Assembly (NCBI GenBank): GCA_036244855.1
Contig: BQKZ01000240.1
Location: 190,339 to 218,278, forward strand
DNA length: 27,940 nt
DNA from: Temnopleurus reevesii
Taxonomy: Eukaryota > Echinodermata > Echinoidea > Temnopleuroida > Temnopleuridae
Direction of reading: 5' to 3'
Shown: positions 11,307 to 20,600 of the stretch, piece after piece
Layout: the number at the start of each line of letters is the position of its first letter
Numbering within the stretch: the first letter of the stretch is position 1
Notes under the pieces: model-generated
What the model was told of the DNA's origin: nothing
The model's database searches: none
What the model saw: the letters and a program-made list of their open reading frames with translations, nothing else
Position numbers and translations under genes: made by a program

Positions 11307-11560
11307 ACTACGAGCAAAAAAGACAAAGGATGTTTACAAACTAGACATTTCCCATTTGAGCACTCACAATGACTTGATGTTACGCAACGTTTTCCTTCTC
11401 TCTTATTCTGCTCTGGGGGTAATATCGAACAGATGTCGTACTTGTTCAGTTAATAAAAAAGGAAGTTTCTTGCTTTTGTGATCATGAAGCTAGTGTAACG
11501 GTGTGAATGAGAGTTGTCTACTTTGTCCAATACTATTGACCTTTAAACTTTCCTTGTAGG
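11307..11560. mobile_element. TIR2 element, copy B
   Basis: The left arm ACGAGCAAAAAAGACAAAGG, with GAGCACTCACAATGACTTGATG after it, aligns to copy A's left arm. The right arm GATCATGAAGCTAGTGTAAC and TTGTCTACTTTGTCCAATAC is its inverse. The centre shares a GAARTTTCTT..TTTTGTG stretch with copy A just before the right arm. More diverged than A and C. Confidence 0.65.
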
Positions 11561-11683
11561 GTACTCCATGAAAGAAACATAAGTGTTGATGATGGCTCCG
11601 AAGAAGCTCACACATTACTTTCATGTAAGTGCTACATGAGCTGCTCTTAAAGAGCTATTGCAGCGCATACTACGAGCTTCGGA

Positions 11684-11703
11684 CCCCCCCCCCCCCCCCC
11701 CCN
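11684..11703. repeat. C19 run ending in an N
   Basis: Nineteen C are followed by the only ambiguous base in the window, at 11703. This marks a homopolymer the assembly could not resolve; bases could be missing here. Confidence 0.95.
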
Positions 11704-11785
11704 AGATTTTTTAGGGTCCGACTAGCCAGGACATTCAAAGACTTACTGTAAATGTTATCACTTTAAGTGAGTGCTGGTGGAAAGT

Positions 11786-11922
11786 TGGAATTGATTGCAA
11801 ATCAACTGCAAATTGAAACACACATTTTCATTGGCTCACGATGTGAGTCTAACAAGACGCATATGGAATAATGATTCTGATTGGCTCGTGCCGATCAATT
11901 GCAACTTGCGATCAATAGCAAT
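11786..11922. repeat. Degraded inverted-repeat element
   Basis: AATTGATTGCAAATCAACTG on the left pairs imperfectly with CAACTTGCGATCAATAGC on the right, and CATTGGCTCAC and GATTGGCTCG lie between. The composition (GCAATT/GATTGGCT words) recalls the element at 18143-18302. Probably an old MITE; boundaries uncertain. Confidence 0.45.
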
Positions 11923-11945
11923 TTCTAGCAACAATGCACCCCTCT

Positions 11946-13039
11946 ATAAGAGCTCTGTCTGAGCTAAAATAAGCTCTCCGATTTTCATGTGTGTTTTTCT
12001 TTCATTTTAGATCGTTAAATACACACTTTTATTACTTTCCATTGACTAAACGATTAAGAGAAATTGTGCTAATTTGCGTACCAGTAGTTTTCTTGCCCTC
12101 TTAAAAGACTATTAAGACCTGCATCATTCTGAAGCATCGTTTTAACAACTATCAAAGTGTTCGTGTGGGTGTTTTATGAATGCAAACAACCCTGTCAATA
12201 TTGGATTGTATTATGAGATCGTGCTTTCAGTTAAAAGCACAATTATTGGCCCACTTAGCATAAATGTTTGTATAATACTACCTTGAGAATGTAAATCTCC
12301 CATATTTGGATTTAGGGGAAAGGTATACAAATTGGTGGTACTAAATCCTGAAACATTATGTTACAACGTAATGCATTTATTTTTATTTACTTATTTATTT
12401 ATTCGAACAGCAAAAACAAATTACTTAAAAATGTTTATTTGTATCTGTTGTTCATACGTATTTTGCCACAAAGAAATGTTCAAAATTATTCCAATGCTCT
12501 TTTATATTGTTATTTAAGCTGGAACGGGCCTCCGTAATAATGCGATTTATATATTCGTAGATTCAGTACTGTCATAAAAAAGGCACATTAAAATCTATCA
12601 CAGTATATTTTTGAAATAAATGTAACCATGTTACATTTTCAAACTTATCCACCATTCATGCTTTTACCGATCCTGAATACCGTATAAACTTCGTTGCGGG
12701 GGGTTCTAGCCGTATAAAAAAATAAATCAGGGCAACAAAATTTCACCCGAGGACAGTCGATATGCCTTATCAAACTGGGAAGCTCCCACTCTTCACCGGA
12801 TAAATACTGGCTAAATTTTGGAATGTGCTAAGAATGGGGTGTGACACAAGAAATGCACAGTTTGCGCTCTTCCAAAATCAGGTCATTGTATCATGCAGTG
12901 TGCGCCGGGCTCTAGACTTTTTAGTCACATCGCCCGTGCAAAATAAAGCTTCATAAACCGAACAAAAACTGAAATAACACCATCGCCACCTCGTCAATGC
13001 TGCCATATTCTAGATGGCCTCGCAGGAAGTGACAATGCT
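11946..13039. other. Gene-free AT-rich stretch
   Basis: Contains a short hairpin at about 12608-12642 (TTTTGAAATAAATGTAAC with GTTACATTTTCAAA) and a TTAT-rich patch at about 12376-12403. No gene or larger element recognised. Confidence 0.45.
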
Positions 13040-13300
13040 TCACTGCGAGCAGAAGGGTCCAATGACTTGGACAAAGTAAAGGACTTCATTCAAGCATTCA
13101 CAATAGCTTCATCATAATGATAATGATAATAATAACAATAGTAATATTAATGATAGTGATAATATATGCAATTTTATGTAGCGCACGTATTCACTCTGCC
13201 GAGTGCTCGAGGCACTTTGGATTATCATTACCCTGGATTTAGCTCGGTGTACACCAGCGCACATGGCATTTTAAGGAATAGATATTCCTGCCGGCAGGTA

Positions 13301-13452
13301 CACTGCAAAAAATATGGTGTTAAATTCAACTGGTGTTATCCGATATGGATAACTGGCTGGTGTTGATTAACATCATGGGTGCTACATCAACACCATTCCG
13401 GTATCAATATCGGATAACACAAGTTGAATTTAACACCGGCCTTTCTGCAGTG
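13301..13452. mobile_element. TA-flanked MITE inside the SINE
   Basis: The left end CACTGCAAAAAATATGGTG continues TTAAATTCAACTGGTGTTAT and CCGATAT. The right end is its inverse (ATATCGGATAACACAAGTTG, AATTTAACACC, CTGCAGTG). The terminal inverted repeats are about 50 bp with only a few mismatches. TA sits at both edges (13299-13300 and 13453-13454), as expected of a target duplication of the Tc1/mariner type. No coding capacity. Removing it restores a continuous SINE body. Confidence 0.9.
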
Positions 13453-13527
13453 TACATTCTCCTCACCTGGGTTGAGTGCATCATAATCTGTATAAATTTA
13501 TTGCTGAAAGAAATTGACGCCATGGGT

Positions 13528-13578
13528 GAACTTCGAACCTACGACCCTCTGGTTGAAAGGCGAGATTCAGAACCGCTA
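13528..13578 (-). promoter_or_regulatory. Pol III box A/box B remnant of the SINE
   Basis: On the - strand GGTTCGAAGTTC (13529-13540) fits the B-box pattern GGTTCGANNCC apart from spacing at its 3' end. TAGCGGTTCTGAATCTC (from 13578 downward) is an A-box-like start 38 bases upstream. It is part of the SINE and not an independent tRNA gene: no cloverleaf stem closes cleanly. Confidence 0.55.
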
Positions 13579-13660
13579 CACCATGTGCGATTTTATAGTT
13601 AATGCTTGAATGGAGGTGGTTTCCTTTGTCGAAATCATTCGTCCCTTTTACTCACAGTGC

Positions 13661-14179
13661 TTCTTTTCCCTCTCCAGTCCATTTCTCCGGTTGTCCTGAA
13701 TTATTGAAAACCATCCCGGGTTGTTCCACACGTAGCCAAGGTTTTAACATCACACCTCCCTCTCACCCTCTCCTCCAAACCCCCTCCATCTTTAATAAAT
13801 TGTCACATCTTATCCCCGCCCTTTTTCCTCCCTTATTTTAGCTTCTCAGCCTCACAATTTGTGTCTTGCGTCTGCGTTCGTATTTTGATAAGCTTCTATG
13901 ATGAAGTGACCCCAATCTCATTTATTTCTTGCTGTAAATACTTAGCTGATATCCAGGAGGCCGACACCGACGCCCTCCTAAAAAAATAAAAAGTCTTAAC
14001 AATTGTGGATCCGTTTCTGTAGCAGACAAAGAAACGAGTTTACCTGACATTCGATTATCTATTTCCTTACATAATAATGCATGGGAAAAGAAAATTCATT
14101 TCTGATCGAGCAACATCATAAGAGCTAAAATGAGAAATTTGGTTTATTTTGTCCAATTCACGTGTGCTGGGATGTCACT
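13661..14179. other. Unassigned spacer
   Basis: Pyrimidine-rich at 13740-13840, otherwise unremarkable. The 79-residue frame at 13602-13841 begins in the TIR2 arm and has no motif. Confidence 0.45.
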
Positions 14180-14353
14180 GTAAATGACAACATAATGGAA
14201 CATGTAGATTACAGCATCTAAGTCACCAAGCATCTGCAAACGTATAAATTAATGAATGAGGCACAAAACGTTGAACAAGCATAGCACCTGGAAAGCTCAT
14301 ATAAGGCACAATAGCTGAAACTAAATGATGTTTAGCAAACTCGACTGCTTTGA
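14180..14353. repeat. Segment P, copy 1
   Basis: Shares TAATGGAACATGTAGATTA, ATCTAAGTCACCAAGCATCT and GAGGCACAAAACGTTGAAC with the segment at 14826, offset 646 bp in the same orientation. The - strand reads YMSFPG and QRFVPHSL in both copies. Confidence 0.8.
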
Positions 14354-14825
14354 AGCTCAAATAAAGTTTTGATAAAAGCGAATGTCTTTGTCCACAAAGT
14401 TTGTCTTCAAATATAAATAAATTAAAGTATAGTAGGAAGAACATAGATTAATGCACAAAAGATTGTGTAAAAAATAGATAAATTTGGGTAAAGCTGCAAC
14501 CTAAAATGTGTAAAAACAATCTCAGTCTGGGGTACCCCCATACTGAACAAAAAGGACACAATCTCATGCACAGAATTAGATGGAAAATTCAAAAGTTTAT
14601 TTTTGTGTATACATTTTTATTATTCTTCTGTCAAATTTCGGAAATAATCTCGTATAACAAACAAATATCATTATTACCGAGAGAGGGCACTGATTTAACG
14701 GTCAAATTCAAATTTAAAAAAGAATCGTGAAGAAATATGCCATGGTCTCAAAATGTGTGTAAGATATCTCATGATAAACATCCCGCAAAATTCAAATTTC
14801 TTAATCTTCACCAAAACTATTCTTG

Positions 14826-15005
14826 GGCTTTATGACGTAATGGAACATGTAAATTATATCTAAGTCACCAAACATCTGCAAACGCACATATTTTAATGAA
14901 TGAGGCACAAAACGTTGAACAATTACAACACCTGGAAAGCTCATATAAGACACAATAGTTGAAACTGAATGCTCCAGACGATCGGCTAGCCTCAATGCTT
15001 TAATG
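14826..15005. repeat. Segment P, copy 2
   Basis: Direct repeat of 14180-14353. The shared block includes CACCTGGAAAGCTCATATAA. It runs straight into segment Q. On the - strand P and Q together form one open frame of about 85 codons with no recognisable domain; it may be a remnant exon or chance. Confidence 0.8.
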
Positions 15006-15008
15006 TGA

Positions 15009-15240
15009 TTTACATCGACTCCCACAGGTAATTCACATCTTGCCTTGATGAAATCAGTAGACTATAATGAATGTTTAAATTCCCCCTTGGATGTCTCTCT
15101 GTGACGCATTAATTTGATTGAATTATTCATCTGATTTTCAAAACACCCAAACACCTTCCATGGTGATCTCTTTGTTACATCATTTCTAACATCATTCTAA
15201 ATCATCGCATCCCCACTTAATTAGTCTGATTATGTATATT
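15009..15240. repeat. Segment Q, copy 1
   Basis: TTTACATCGACTCCCACAGG, TTGCCTTGATGAAATCAG, and later TCTAAATCATCGCATCCCC and TTAATTAGTCTGATTATG all recur in order at 15729-15870. This copy carries about 75 extra bases (about 15090-15165) absent from the second. Confidence 0.85.
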
Positions 15241-15241
15241 T

Positions 15242-15316
15242 GTTTGACTGATTGAATGTGTGTATGTGTGTGTTTGTGTGTGTATGTCTGTGTGTTATGT
15301 ATATGTGTGTGTATTT
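15242..15316. repeat. (TG)n-rich tract
   Basis: Imperfect GT dinucleotides with TATG interruptions. Confidence 0.85.
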
Positions 15317-15369
15317 GCCAGGTACATCTCTCACTATAGTGTCAGTTTATTGGTGCGTTGGTAGATAAA

Positions 15370-15650
15370 ACAAAATATGTTAATATTAGTTTGGACCTCA
15401 TTTTGCCAAAATATAATAGACAAATTTAATAGAAAATCTTCCTATATGTCATAAAATAATCCTCAAAATCGGCTCGGTCATCCCGTTCTCACAAATACCG
15501 TAGCCAGGTTCGTTAAAATGACGAAATTCGTTTCCTTCTCAGTATATTAGGTTTACATAATGACGGGAATAGCTGACAAGCCATCTCATTAGTTCAATGG
15601 GCAAAACTTAAAATTGGCTAGTGGTGCGGACCTGTAGTTAAAAAGGGGAA
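15370..15650. repeat. Segment R, copy 1
   Basis: Shares AATATTAGTTTGGACCTC, GGTTTACATAATGACGGG, AAAATTGGCT and GCGGACCTGTAGTTA with 16175-16378. It runs on through GTAGTTAAAAAGG without a MITE, so it is the unoccupied counterpart of the insertion point at 16376. Confidence 0.75.
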
Positions 15651-15728
15651 CTTCCCCGAGAAATTGATGTGCTCTCAGTAAATGGATAAAAATATAATAA
15701 TCGAATTGTGAAAATTGGAGCAAAAAAA

Positions 15729-15870
15729 GGTTTACATCGACTCCCGAAGGTAGTTCACATCGTGCCTTGATGAATTCAGTAGAGTACAATCAATGTTTAA
15801 ATTCTCTTTGTTACATCATTCTGACATTCTAAATCATCGTATCCCCGCTTAATTAGTCTGATTATGCTTG
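15729..15870. repeat. Segment Q, copy 2
   Basis: Second copy of segment Q, 720 bp downstream and in the same orientation, lacking the 75-base middle of copy 1. High similarity over TTCAGTAGAGTACAATCAAT-type sequence. Confidence 0.85.
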
Positions 15871-15932
15871 TTTAGTTATTTTTTTAACTTTTGATTGATT
15901 TTGTGTGTAGATATATGTGTATGTTAGTGGTA

Positions 15933-15990
15933 ATGTAATGATAATAATAATTATAGTAATAATTCTATTCATGTAGCGCAGTAAATATGT
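15933..15990 (-). mobile_element. SINE/L2-type 3' tail fragment
   Basis: Read on the - strand: GCGCTACATGAATAG followed by an ATT/ATA-rich run. Only the last 50-60 bases survive, so this is a 5'-truncated insertion or relic. Confidence 0.5.
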
Positions 15991-16174
15991 TGATATACTC
16001 TATAATGGGTCTGTGGTCATTGCTAACAGAATAATTGATTTAGATACAAAATGCAACTGTTCACGTATGCTTCCAAAATAAATGAGTTTTCGAAGATATC
16101 GCATAAGTGTATCGGTCTAAAATAATTCATTTCAGTTTAGACCTAAATTTTCGGAGATACAAATGATAAAACCA

Positions 16175-16378
16175 TATTATGCTATTTCAGAATAATTCCT
16201 AAATATCAGTTTGCACCTCCTTTTTGTCATAAAAGCTTTAGCCAAGCTGGTTTAGAAATTACAAAATTCTCCACGGTATAATATTAAGGTTTACATAATG
16301 ATGGTGAAGGCGAAAAAGGGGCCATCTAATTATCGTGAGCAAAACTGAAAATTGGCTTTAGGTACGGACTTGTAGTTA
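16175..16378. repeat. Segment R, copy 2
   Basis: Direct repeat of 15370-15650. It contains AATATCAGTTTGCACCTCC, GGTTTACATAATGATGG and ACGGACTTGTAGTTA, and the similarity stops exactly where the TTAA-type MITE begins. Confidence 0.75.
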
Positions 16379-16628
16379 GGCCGACAAACACCTTTGCATT
16401 TTAACCTGCGTCGGCCTAGCGTTTTTGAAAATTAAGAACGCTCTCTGGACGCACAAAGACACAGATCTTACGGTAGACTGACGTATGTCGTATACGCTCC
16501 TTGAGCGCAATCCAAACGACAGTCCACTGTCTGATTAGTGTATACTGTGCGCGCGGGGAGCGTTTTTATTTTCAAAAAATGCTAAGGCGACGCAGGCTAA
16601 AAACGCAAAGGTGTGAGTGGGCCTTTAA
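16376..16628. mobile_element. TTAA-type MITE, copy 3
   Basis: The left arm TTAGGCCGACAAACACC, then TTTGCATTTTAACCTGCGTC and CGTTTTTGAAAATTAAG, pairs with the right arm CGTTTTTATTTTCAAAAAAT, GCGACGCAGGCTAAAAACGC, AAAGGTGTGAGTGG and GCCTTTAA. The arms are about 60 bp and the element 253 bp. The centre matches copy 2 in inverse orientation. The right edge keeps TTAA; the left edge keeps TTA. Confidence 0.9.
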
Positions 16629-17285
16629 ACATACAGCTGTTGTGTTAGGCGAAGTGAAAATCGATTTATTTATGTCGTTGTAATTATGGTCGTGGCATAG
16701 CCGCTAGTAGGGGGCTAGCTAATAATGAGGGATAGACGTTCCAACCCAATGGATTGGAGCGAGATACCCAATGTGTAGATTGACGAACGCCCAATGCAGG
16801 CGCTATGGTGCCCTCCCATGCCACAAGTATTGCAACATAGCAAAATTACGTTCGTTTTCCATTGATTCACCTGTCGTATTTTTCTTATTTTTCCTTAAAT
16901 GTGAAAAAGCACAAATATTTATGGTTGATATTAAAGTGTCATACACGGTTTATTAATTTTGTATGGTAAAACCATTCTTAATCAAGTTATGCCCTAGGTA
17001 TCCAAGACCAAAGACGACAAAGGAAGAAAATTGCAATGTCTCGACTTGCAGATTAGTCAAGGGCTTCTTGCAAAATGGGTCATATGGCCAGTGCATGATA
17101 TTGATTTATACGTGTGTCCTGAAGAAATTAAGAATGGGTCTATGTTGCAATAATTATGGCATGGGAGGGTATATTCATGGTTAGGCAAAAAAAAAACTTG
17201 ATGTCCTCAACCGGCCGACCCTCTAAAGGTGGCCGGACCTTAACTTTTATTTGTATTATTTCTTTTCACATTTCACTCAAATAAG
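16629..17285. other. Unassigned AT-rich stretch
   Basis: Three frames of 60-73 residues lack motifs. A small hairpin lies at about 17211-17237 (CCGGCCGACC with GGTGGCCGG). Confidence 0.45.
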
Positions 17286-17479
17286 CCGGTTTACTATTAT
17301 ATTCAAATCTATGCACAATTCTTGCCAAGGTATCCTTCAACCGGATCTACAATATTTGGTATATAGTTTGCATACATTAGTTGTTACTATGTTAGGCAAG
17401 CCTCGGGCATGCTTTGGGGTTGTCGAGAACAACCTTTGTGTACAGAGTACGCATAGAACTCGAATCTATTAGTAAACTA
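17286..17479 (-). repeat. FK interspersed element, copy 2
   Basis: CCGGTTTACTATTATATTC at the left and ATCTATTAGTAAACT at the right form short inverted termini. The core GTTTGCATACATTAGTTGTT and GGCAAGCCTCGGGCATGC matches 21915-22130 directly and 2143-2382 in inverse. On the - strand an open frame with ARGLPN and TNVCKLY runs through the core. Confidence 0.75.
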
Positions 17480-17934
17480 AAAAAACACAGCAACATTAAT
17501 TTAAAGATATACATGTATAATACTATAGCTTAAAGTCATTATTAGATGATCGTTTGCATTTCAATCCATTCCATGTTTTATTTTCTTCATAGATTTGTGT
17601 GAATTTTGTAACTAAAATTAAAAATAAAACAAATAAAACAAAAATCCGCCCGACCGACGCTTTCTTTTAAAGAATAACAGCTGTGGGCATCCAAACAATT
17701 TGTATTGGCCTTATACGTATCCTCTCCCTCCCCATGACTTTTGCCAGGAAGCCTATGAAAAGCAAATATGGGTCCGTAATGATGATACTGTATATAGCAA
17801 TTATATTTAACTCCTCATGAAGTTTTTATCATCACACTTATCTGTGGCATGGTTCTGGGACTTTAGCATTGAGCCGCCAGAAGTACGGTACTTACCAAAG
17901 AATTTTGCTTACCGTCCGTCATTAATTTACGTCA
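17480..17934. other. Unassigned spacer
   Basis: AT-rich, with no recognised element or gene. Confidence 0.45.
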
Positions 17935-18085
17935 CCAGGGCCCTATTGCATAAAAAGTTGCGTTAAACGCATGTCAGACAATTTAACGCAACTTAATTTT
18001 CAACCAAGCAGGAGTGCATATTCAGGACTTGCGTTTAATTTTGAGAATTGCGTTTAATCGCAACTTTTATGCAATAGAGCCCTGG
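17935..18085. mobile_element. MITE with CAGGGCCCTATTGCATAAAA ends
   Basis: The left end CAGGGCCCTATTGCATAAAA continues AGTTGCGTTAAACGCA. The right end GCGTTTAATCGCAACTTTTA, then TGCAATAGAGCCCTG, is its inverse. Terminal repeats are about 36 bp and the element about 150 bp. A further TTAACGCAACTTAA block lies inside. CAGGG ends are seen in hAT-type elements, but no 8-bp target duplication is visible, so the superfamily is open. Confidence 0.85.
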
Positions 18086-18142
18086 GCTGGGTGCAGCATA
18101 ATGTGGATGATTTTGTTATTGTTGAAGGATGCATACTCATCT

Positions 18143-18302
18143 GGACCCCGTTACATAAATGTTTGCAATTAATGGTAAATGAAAATGGCCAATCAAGATC
18201 ATCATTTCATGTGCATTTCGTTCAATGGACTGACCAGTGACCAATCAGAATTACTCTTTCAAATTAGCGATTAATTCGAAACTTTTAAGTTACGTGCCCC
18301 TG
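18143..18302. mobile_element. MITE-like element, GTAACATAAAA ends, diverged copy
   Basis: GGACCCCGTTACATAAATG, followed by TTTGCAATTAATGG, pairs with TTAATTCGAAACTTTTAAGT and TACGTGCCCC in inverse. The centre holds GGCCAATCAAG and GACCAATCAGAA words. Similar in plan to the element at 8655. Confidence 0.6.
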
Positions 18303-19009
18303 CAAACCGATGATTCTTGGTTACAATGCGAGATTTCATCCAAGGTCTCACATTTTGTATTCTTTTGAAATGTTTAAGACGAAAATCTTGAATAAAATTA
18401 TGATTAAATGATAAATACTGCCATTATATTTATTTTTTCTAATAAATATTTCACCAAACCTGGCTCACAATAAATTGCACTTCGTATGATCCGGGCTTTC
18501 TACTTGCGCACGCGCTCTCCAGAGCGATACATGCTTGTACAAAATCTAATTAAAACTTAAAATGATCTTTATTTATTCGAAGGAACTATATCCTTGTCCT
18601 TTTAATGATTACGTAACCCTAAGACTAATTTTTGAAATCTGATTAAGGTTGCTTATTTGTCTTCGTTGTGGAGATTTGCACTGGCTCTAATTGGCAAGCT
18701 GGTCCTCTCAAAATTAATCTTACGGGATGATGTTAGCAAACAATTTTTGTGAGAATCACGACGTAATGTCGTAAATATTTGGAGGTTTTGTTCGCAGTGC
18801 AGTGATGTTTCTCAGACACAATGGTACACACATAAATCGAAGTATAACTGGGAATGCTTCCGGGTTGCCAGAGGGTAGGTTTTGAATCTGTAAAAAAAAT
18901 GGATTAAAAAAAATATCGTTGAAACGGAAATTATTTACTCTATAAAAATTTAATTCGACAGGGCTCTCTTTCAAAGCAGGTCACAGAGCAGATCATTTAT
19001 TCATTAATT
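18303..19009. other. Unassigned AT-rich stretch
   Basis: No repeat partner or gene seen. There is a small GCGCTCTCCAGAGCG hairpin at about 18510. Confidence 0.45.
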
Positions 19010-19014
19010 TATTA

Positions 19015-19064
<50 letters not shown>
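19010..19064. repeat. (ATT)n microsatellite
   Basis: Sixteen or so ATT units, nearly pure. It may be the tail of a lost SINE, but no SINE body is recognisable on either side. Confidence 0.95.
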
Positions 19065-19066
<2 letters not shown>

Positions 19067-19777
19067 ATTTGACCGGGTATCCCCGTCAGTAGGCAACAAT
19101 CTTAAAAGCAAGTATTATACATCAATATCATACATAAATATATAGTACACGGGTATAACCTGGGATATCATGAAGAAGAAAAAACAAAATATTAACCACT
19201 ATATTTATGACCGATACAATGAATGATGTGTGAGTGTTTGTGTGTTTATTTTTTTTCTACAAAACATGTCATCCTGGATTGTCATTTGAAAAGCACTCTC
19301 TCATTCAAACAATGTCAAGTCACGACCTAATTAAAGACCTCCTCCTTTAAACTATACCGATCGATCATCTGTAAATGGGGCCGGGATAATATTGACATTT
19401 ACAAACAAAGGAAAGAGAGGTACTCTTTGTGCAAAATATCGATTTTTAATGGCTTTCATATTTTTCAATCTTTCAAATACATTTTTCCGTCCCAGGGGCC
19501 CTGACGGTGCCAGACTGTACAACTTGATAATTACTTCAAAAATGTCATTAAGCATTTAGATTTAAAACGGAAGGGGCGGATCAAGTGTAAAGAAAATTTA
19601 GGGTTTCTTTGGTTTTTTTGTTGGACAATCAGTTATCTTTGACTATTTTCTCCACGAATTACGTTTTTATATCAATTTTAGATATACGTATGCATATATA
19701 GATATTGTTTTGCATCGCTGCATATATGTTACTCATTTCTTCATGTCTCTCACAAATTCGAAGGGAGAAAAAAATAC
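19065..19777. other. Unassigned spacer
   Basis: AAGGGGCGGATCAAGTG at about 19570 resembles one end of the element at 20476 and may be a relic end. Nothing else is recognised. Confidence 0.4.
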
Positions 19778-19899
19778 GGTATAAACTATTTGCGTAAAAT
19801 AAAGAGGGTCATGAACAATAGATCCGTATTACAACAATCACAAGTCGGTTCCGATTTAAATGGGCATTGAATTGGCGTTCGACATGCTTTTAAATAAGG
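19778..19899. repeat. Repeat K, copy 1
   Basis: GGTATAAACTATTTGCGTA, GGGTCATGAACAATAGATCC, ACAACAATCACAAGTCGGTT and GCATTGAATTGGCGTTCGA recur in order at 20931-21080. This copy lacks about 25 bases that the second carries after the GATCC word. Confidence 0.8.
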
Positions 19900-19911
19900 G
19901 GGTCCGGACCA

Positions 19912-19923
19912 CCCCCCCCCCCC
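19912..19923. repeat. C12 homopolymer
   Basis: Twelve C beside the palindrome GGTCCGGACC, followed by CT-rich sequence. Confidence 0.9.
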
Positions 19924-20475
19924 TCCCCCTCTTCATCAGCCTTTGAAAAAGATGGATTATAATCGATCAGGATATAATTTTCAATTAATTTGATCATGGA
20001 TTAAAGCAAATAGCAATTACGTACTTGCTCTTAGCAACCTAAATCAATATTTAGATAAATTAATGTTAGTCATGTGCTTAATTCTATCAATATTTTAGGG
20101 TCGACGTTTGGGGCTGACAATTTAGGTTTTTAAATTTACTGTGTATAAAAGAGGACGACTGTATTGGGTTCTTATTGAAGTATATGATTAAATCATCCAG
20201 ATGGCGGATTAAATTTCTTGTTAACAATCATAAAAATATAACAGGAAGACGTTAACTCTTTCATTGCTTCGTTCGCCGATTGGATGATCCTGAATTATTG
20301 GGAAATGGGGCCAAAGTAGCCAATATTAGCGTGATAAGCAACATGGAAAGGGGGGGCGTCTCCTCTTCTCAATTTTTAAAAAAAAATTAATTTTCATAGC
20401 TTGAAAAGAAAAGAAAGGAAGGATTCCTTAACTTCCATTAGGGGCTGAAAAGGGGGTTGACCATGACCGAACAAC

Positions 20476-20600
20476 GGAGGGGCGGATTTACCATCAATGG
20501 CGGACCTGGCAAATATTATAACAGTAAAAGGGGTCGCCTCCCAACACGGCCTCTATAGATGTCCCTGCGTACCCCCGCGAACTTCCTGGATCCGCCCCTA
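20476..20600. mobile_element. Possible MITE with GGGGCGGAT ends
   Basis: GGAGGGGCGGATTTACC at the left and CTGGATCCGCCCCTAT at the right form a short inverted pair about 125 bp apart. The arms are only about 11-13 bp matched. The GGGGCGGAT word resembles an end common in animal MITEs, so the call is tentative. Confidence 0.45.

Larger units (their letters stand above)
13114..13592 (-). mobile_element. tRNA-headed SINE, interrupted
   Basis: Read on the - strand, the 5' part (near 13590-13525) carries GTGTAGCGGTTCTGAATC and GGTTCGAAGTTC, which resemble Pol III A and B boxes. The body follows. The 3' part has ATGCCATGTGCGCTGG and GTGCCTCGAGCACTCGG, then GCGCTACATAAAATTGCA, and it ends in an ATT/ATC-rich tail (13118-13160 on +). 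The 3' 150 bases match the + strand SINE at 26416. A 152-bp TA-flanked MITE interrupts the body. The tail type is known from L2-clade LINEs and their SINEs; this is recognition by eye. Confidence 0.8.
13040..13660. mobile_element. TIR2 element, copy C (interrupted)
   Basis: The left arm at 13040-13113 reads CTGCGAGCAGAAGGGTCCAA, then GGACAAAGTAAAGGACTTC and ATTCACAATAGCTTCATCA. The right arm at about 13590-13658 is its inverse (GTTAATGCTTGAATGGAGG, CTTTGTCGAAATCATTCG, TTACTCACAGTG). In copies A and B the arms are 60-140 bp apart. Here a 480-bp SINE occupies the centre, so this copy was an insertion target. Arm length is at least 65-70 bp. Confidence 0.8.

Noticed and set aside
13519..13585. 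Possible tRNA gene on the - strand
   Set aside because: It has A- and B-box-like words but no closed acceptor stem, and it is followed directly by the SINE body and tail.
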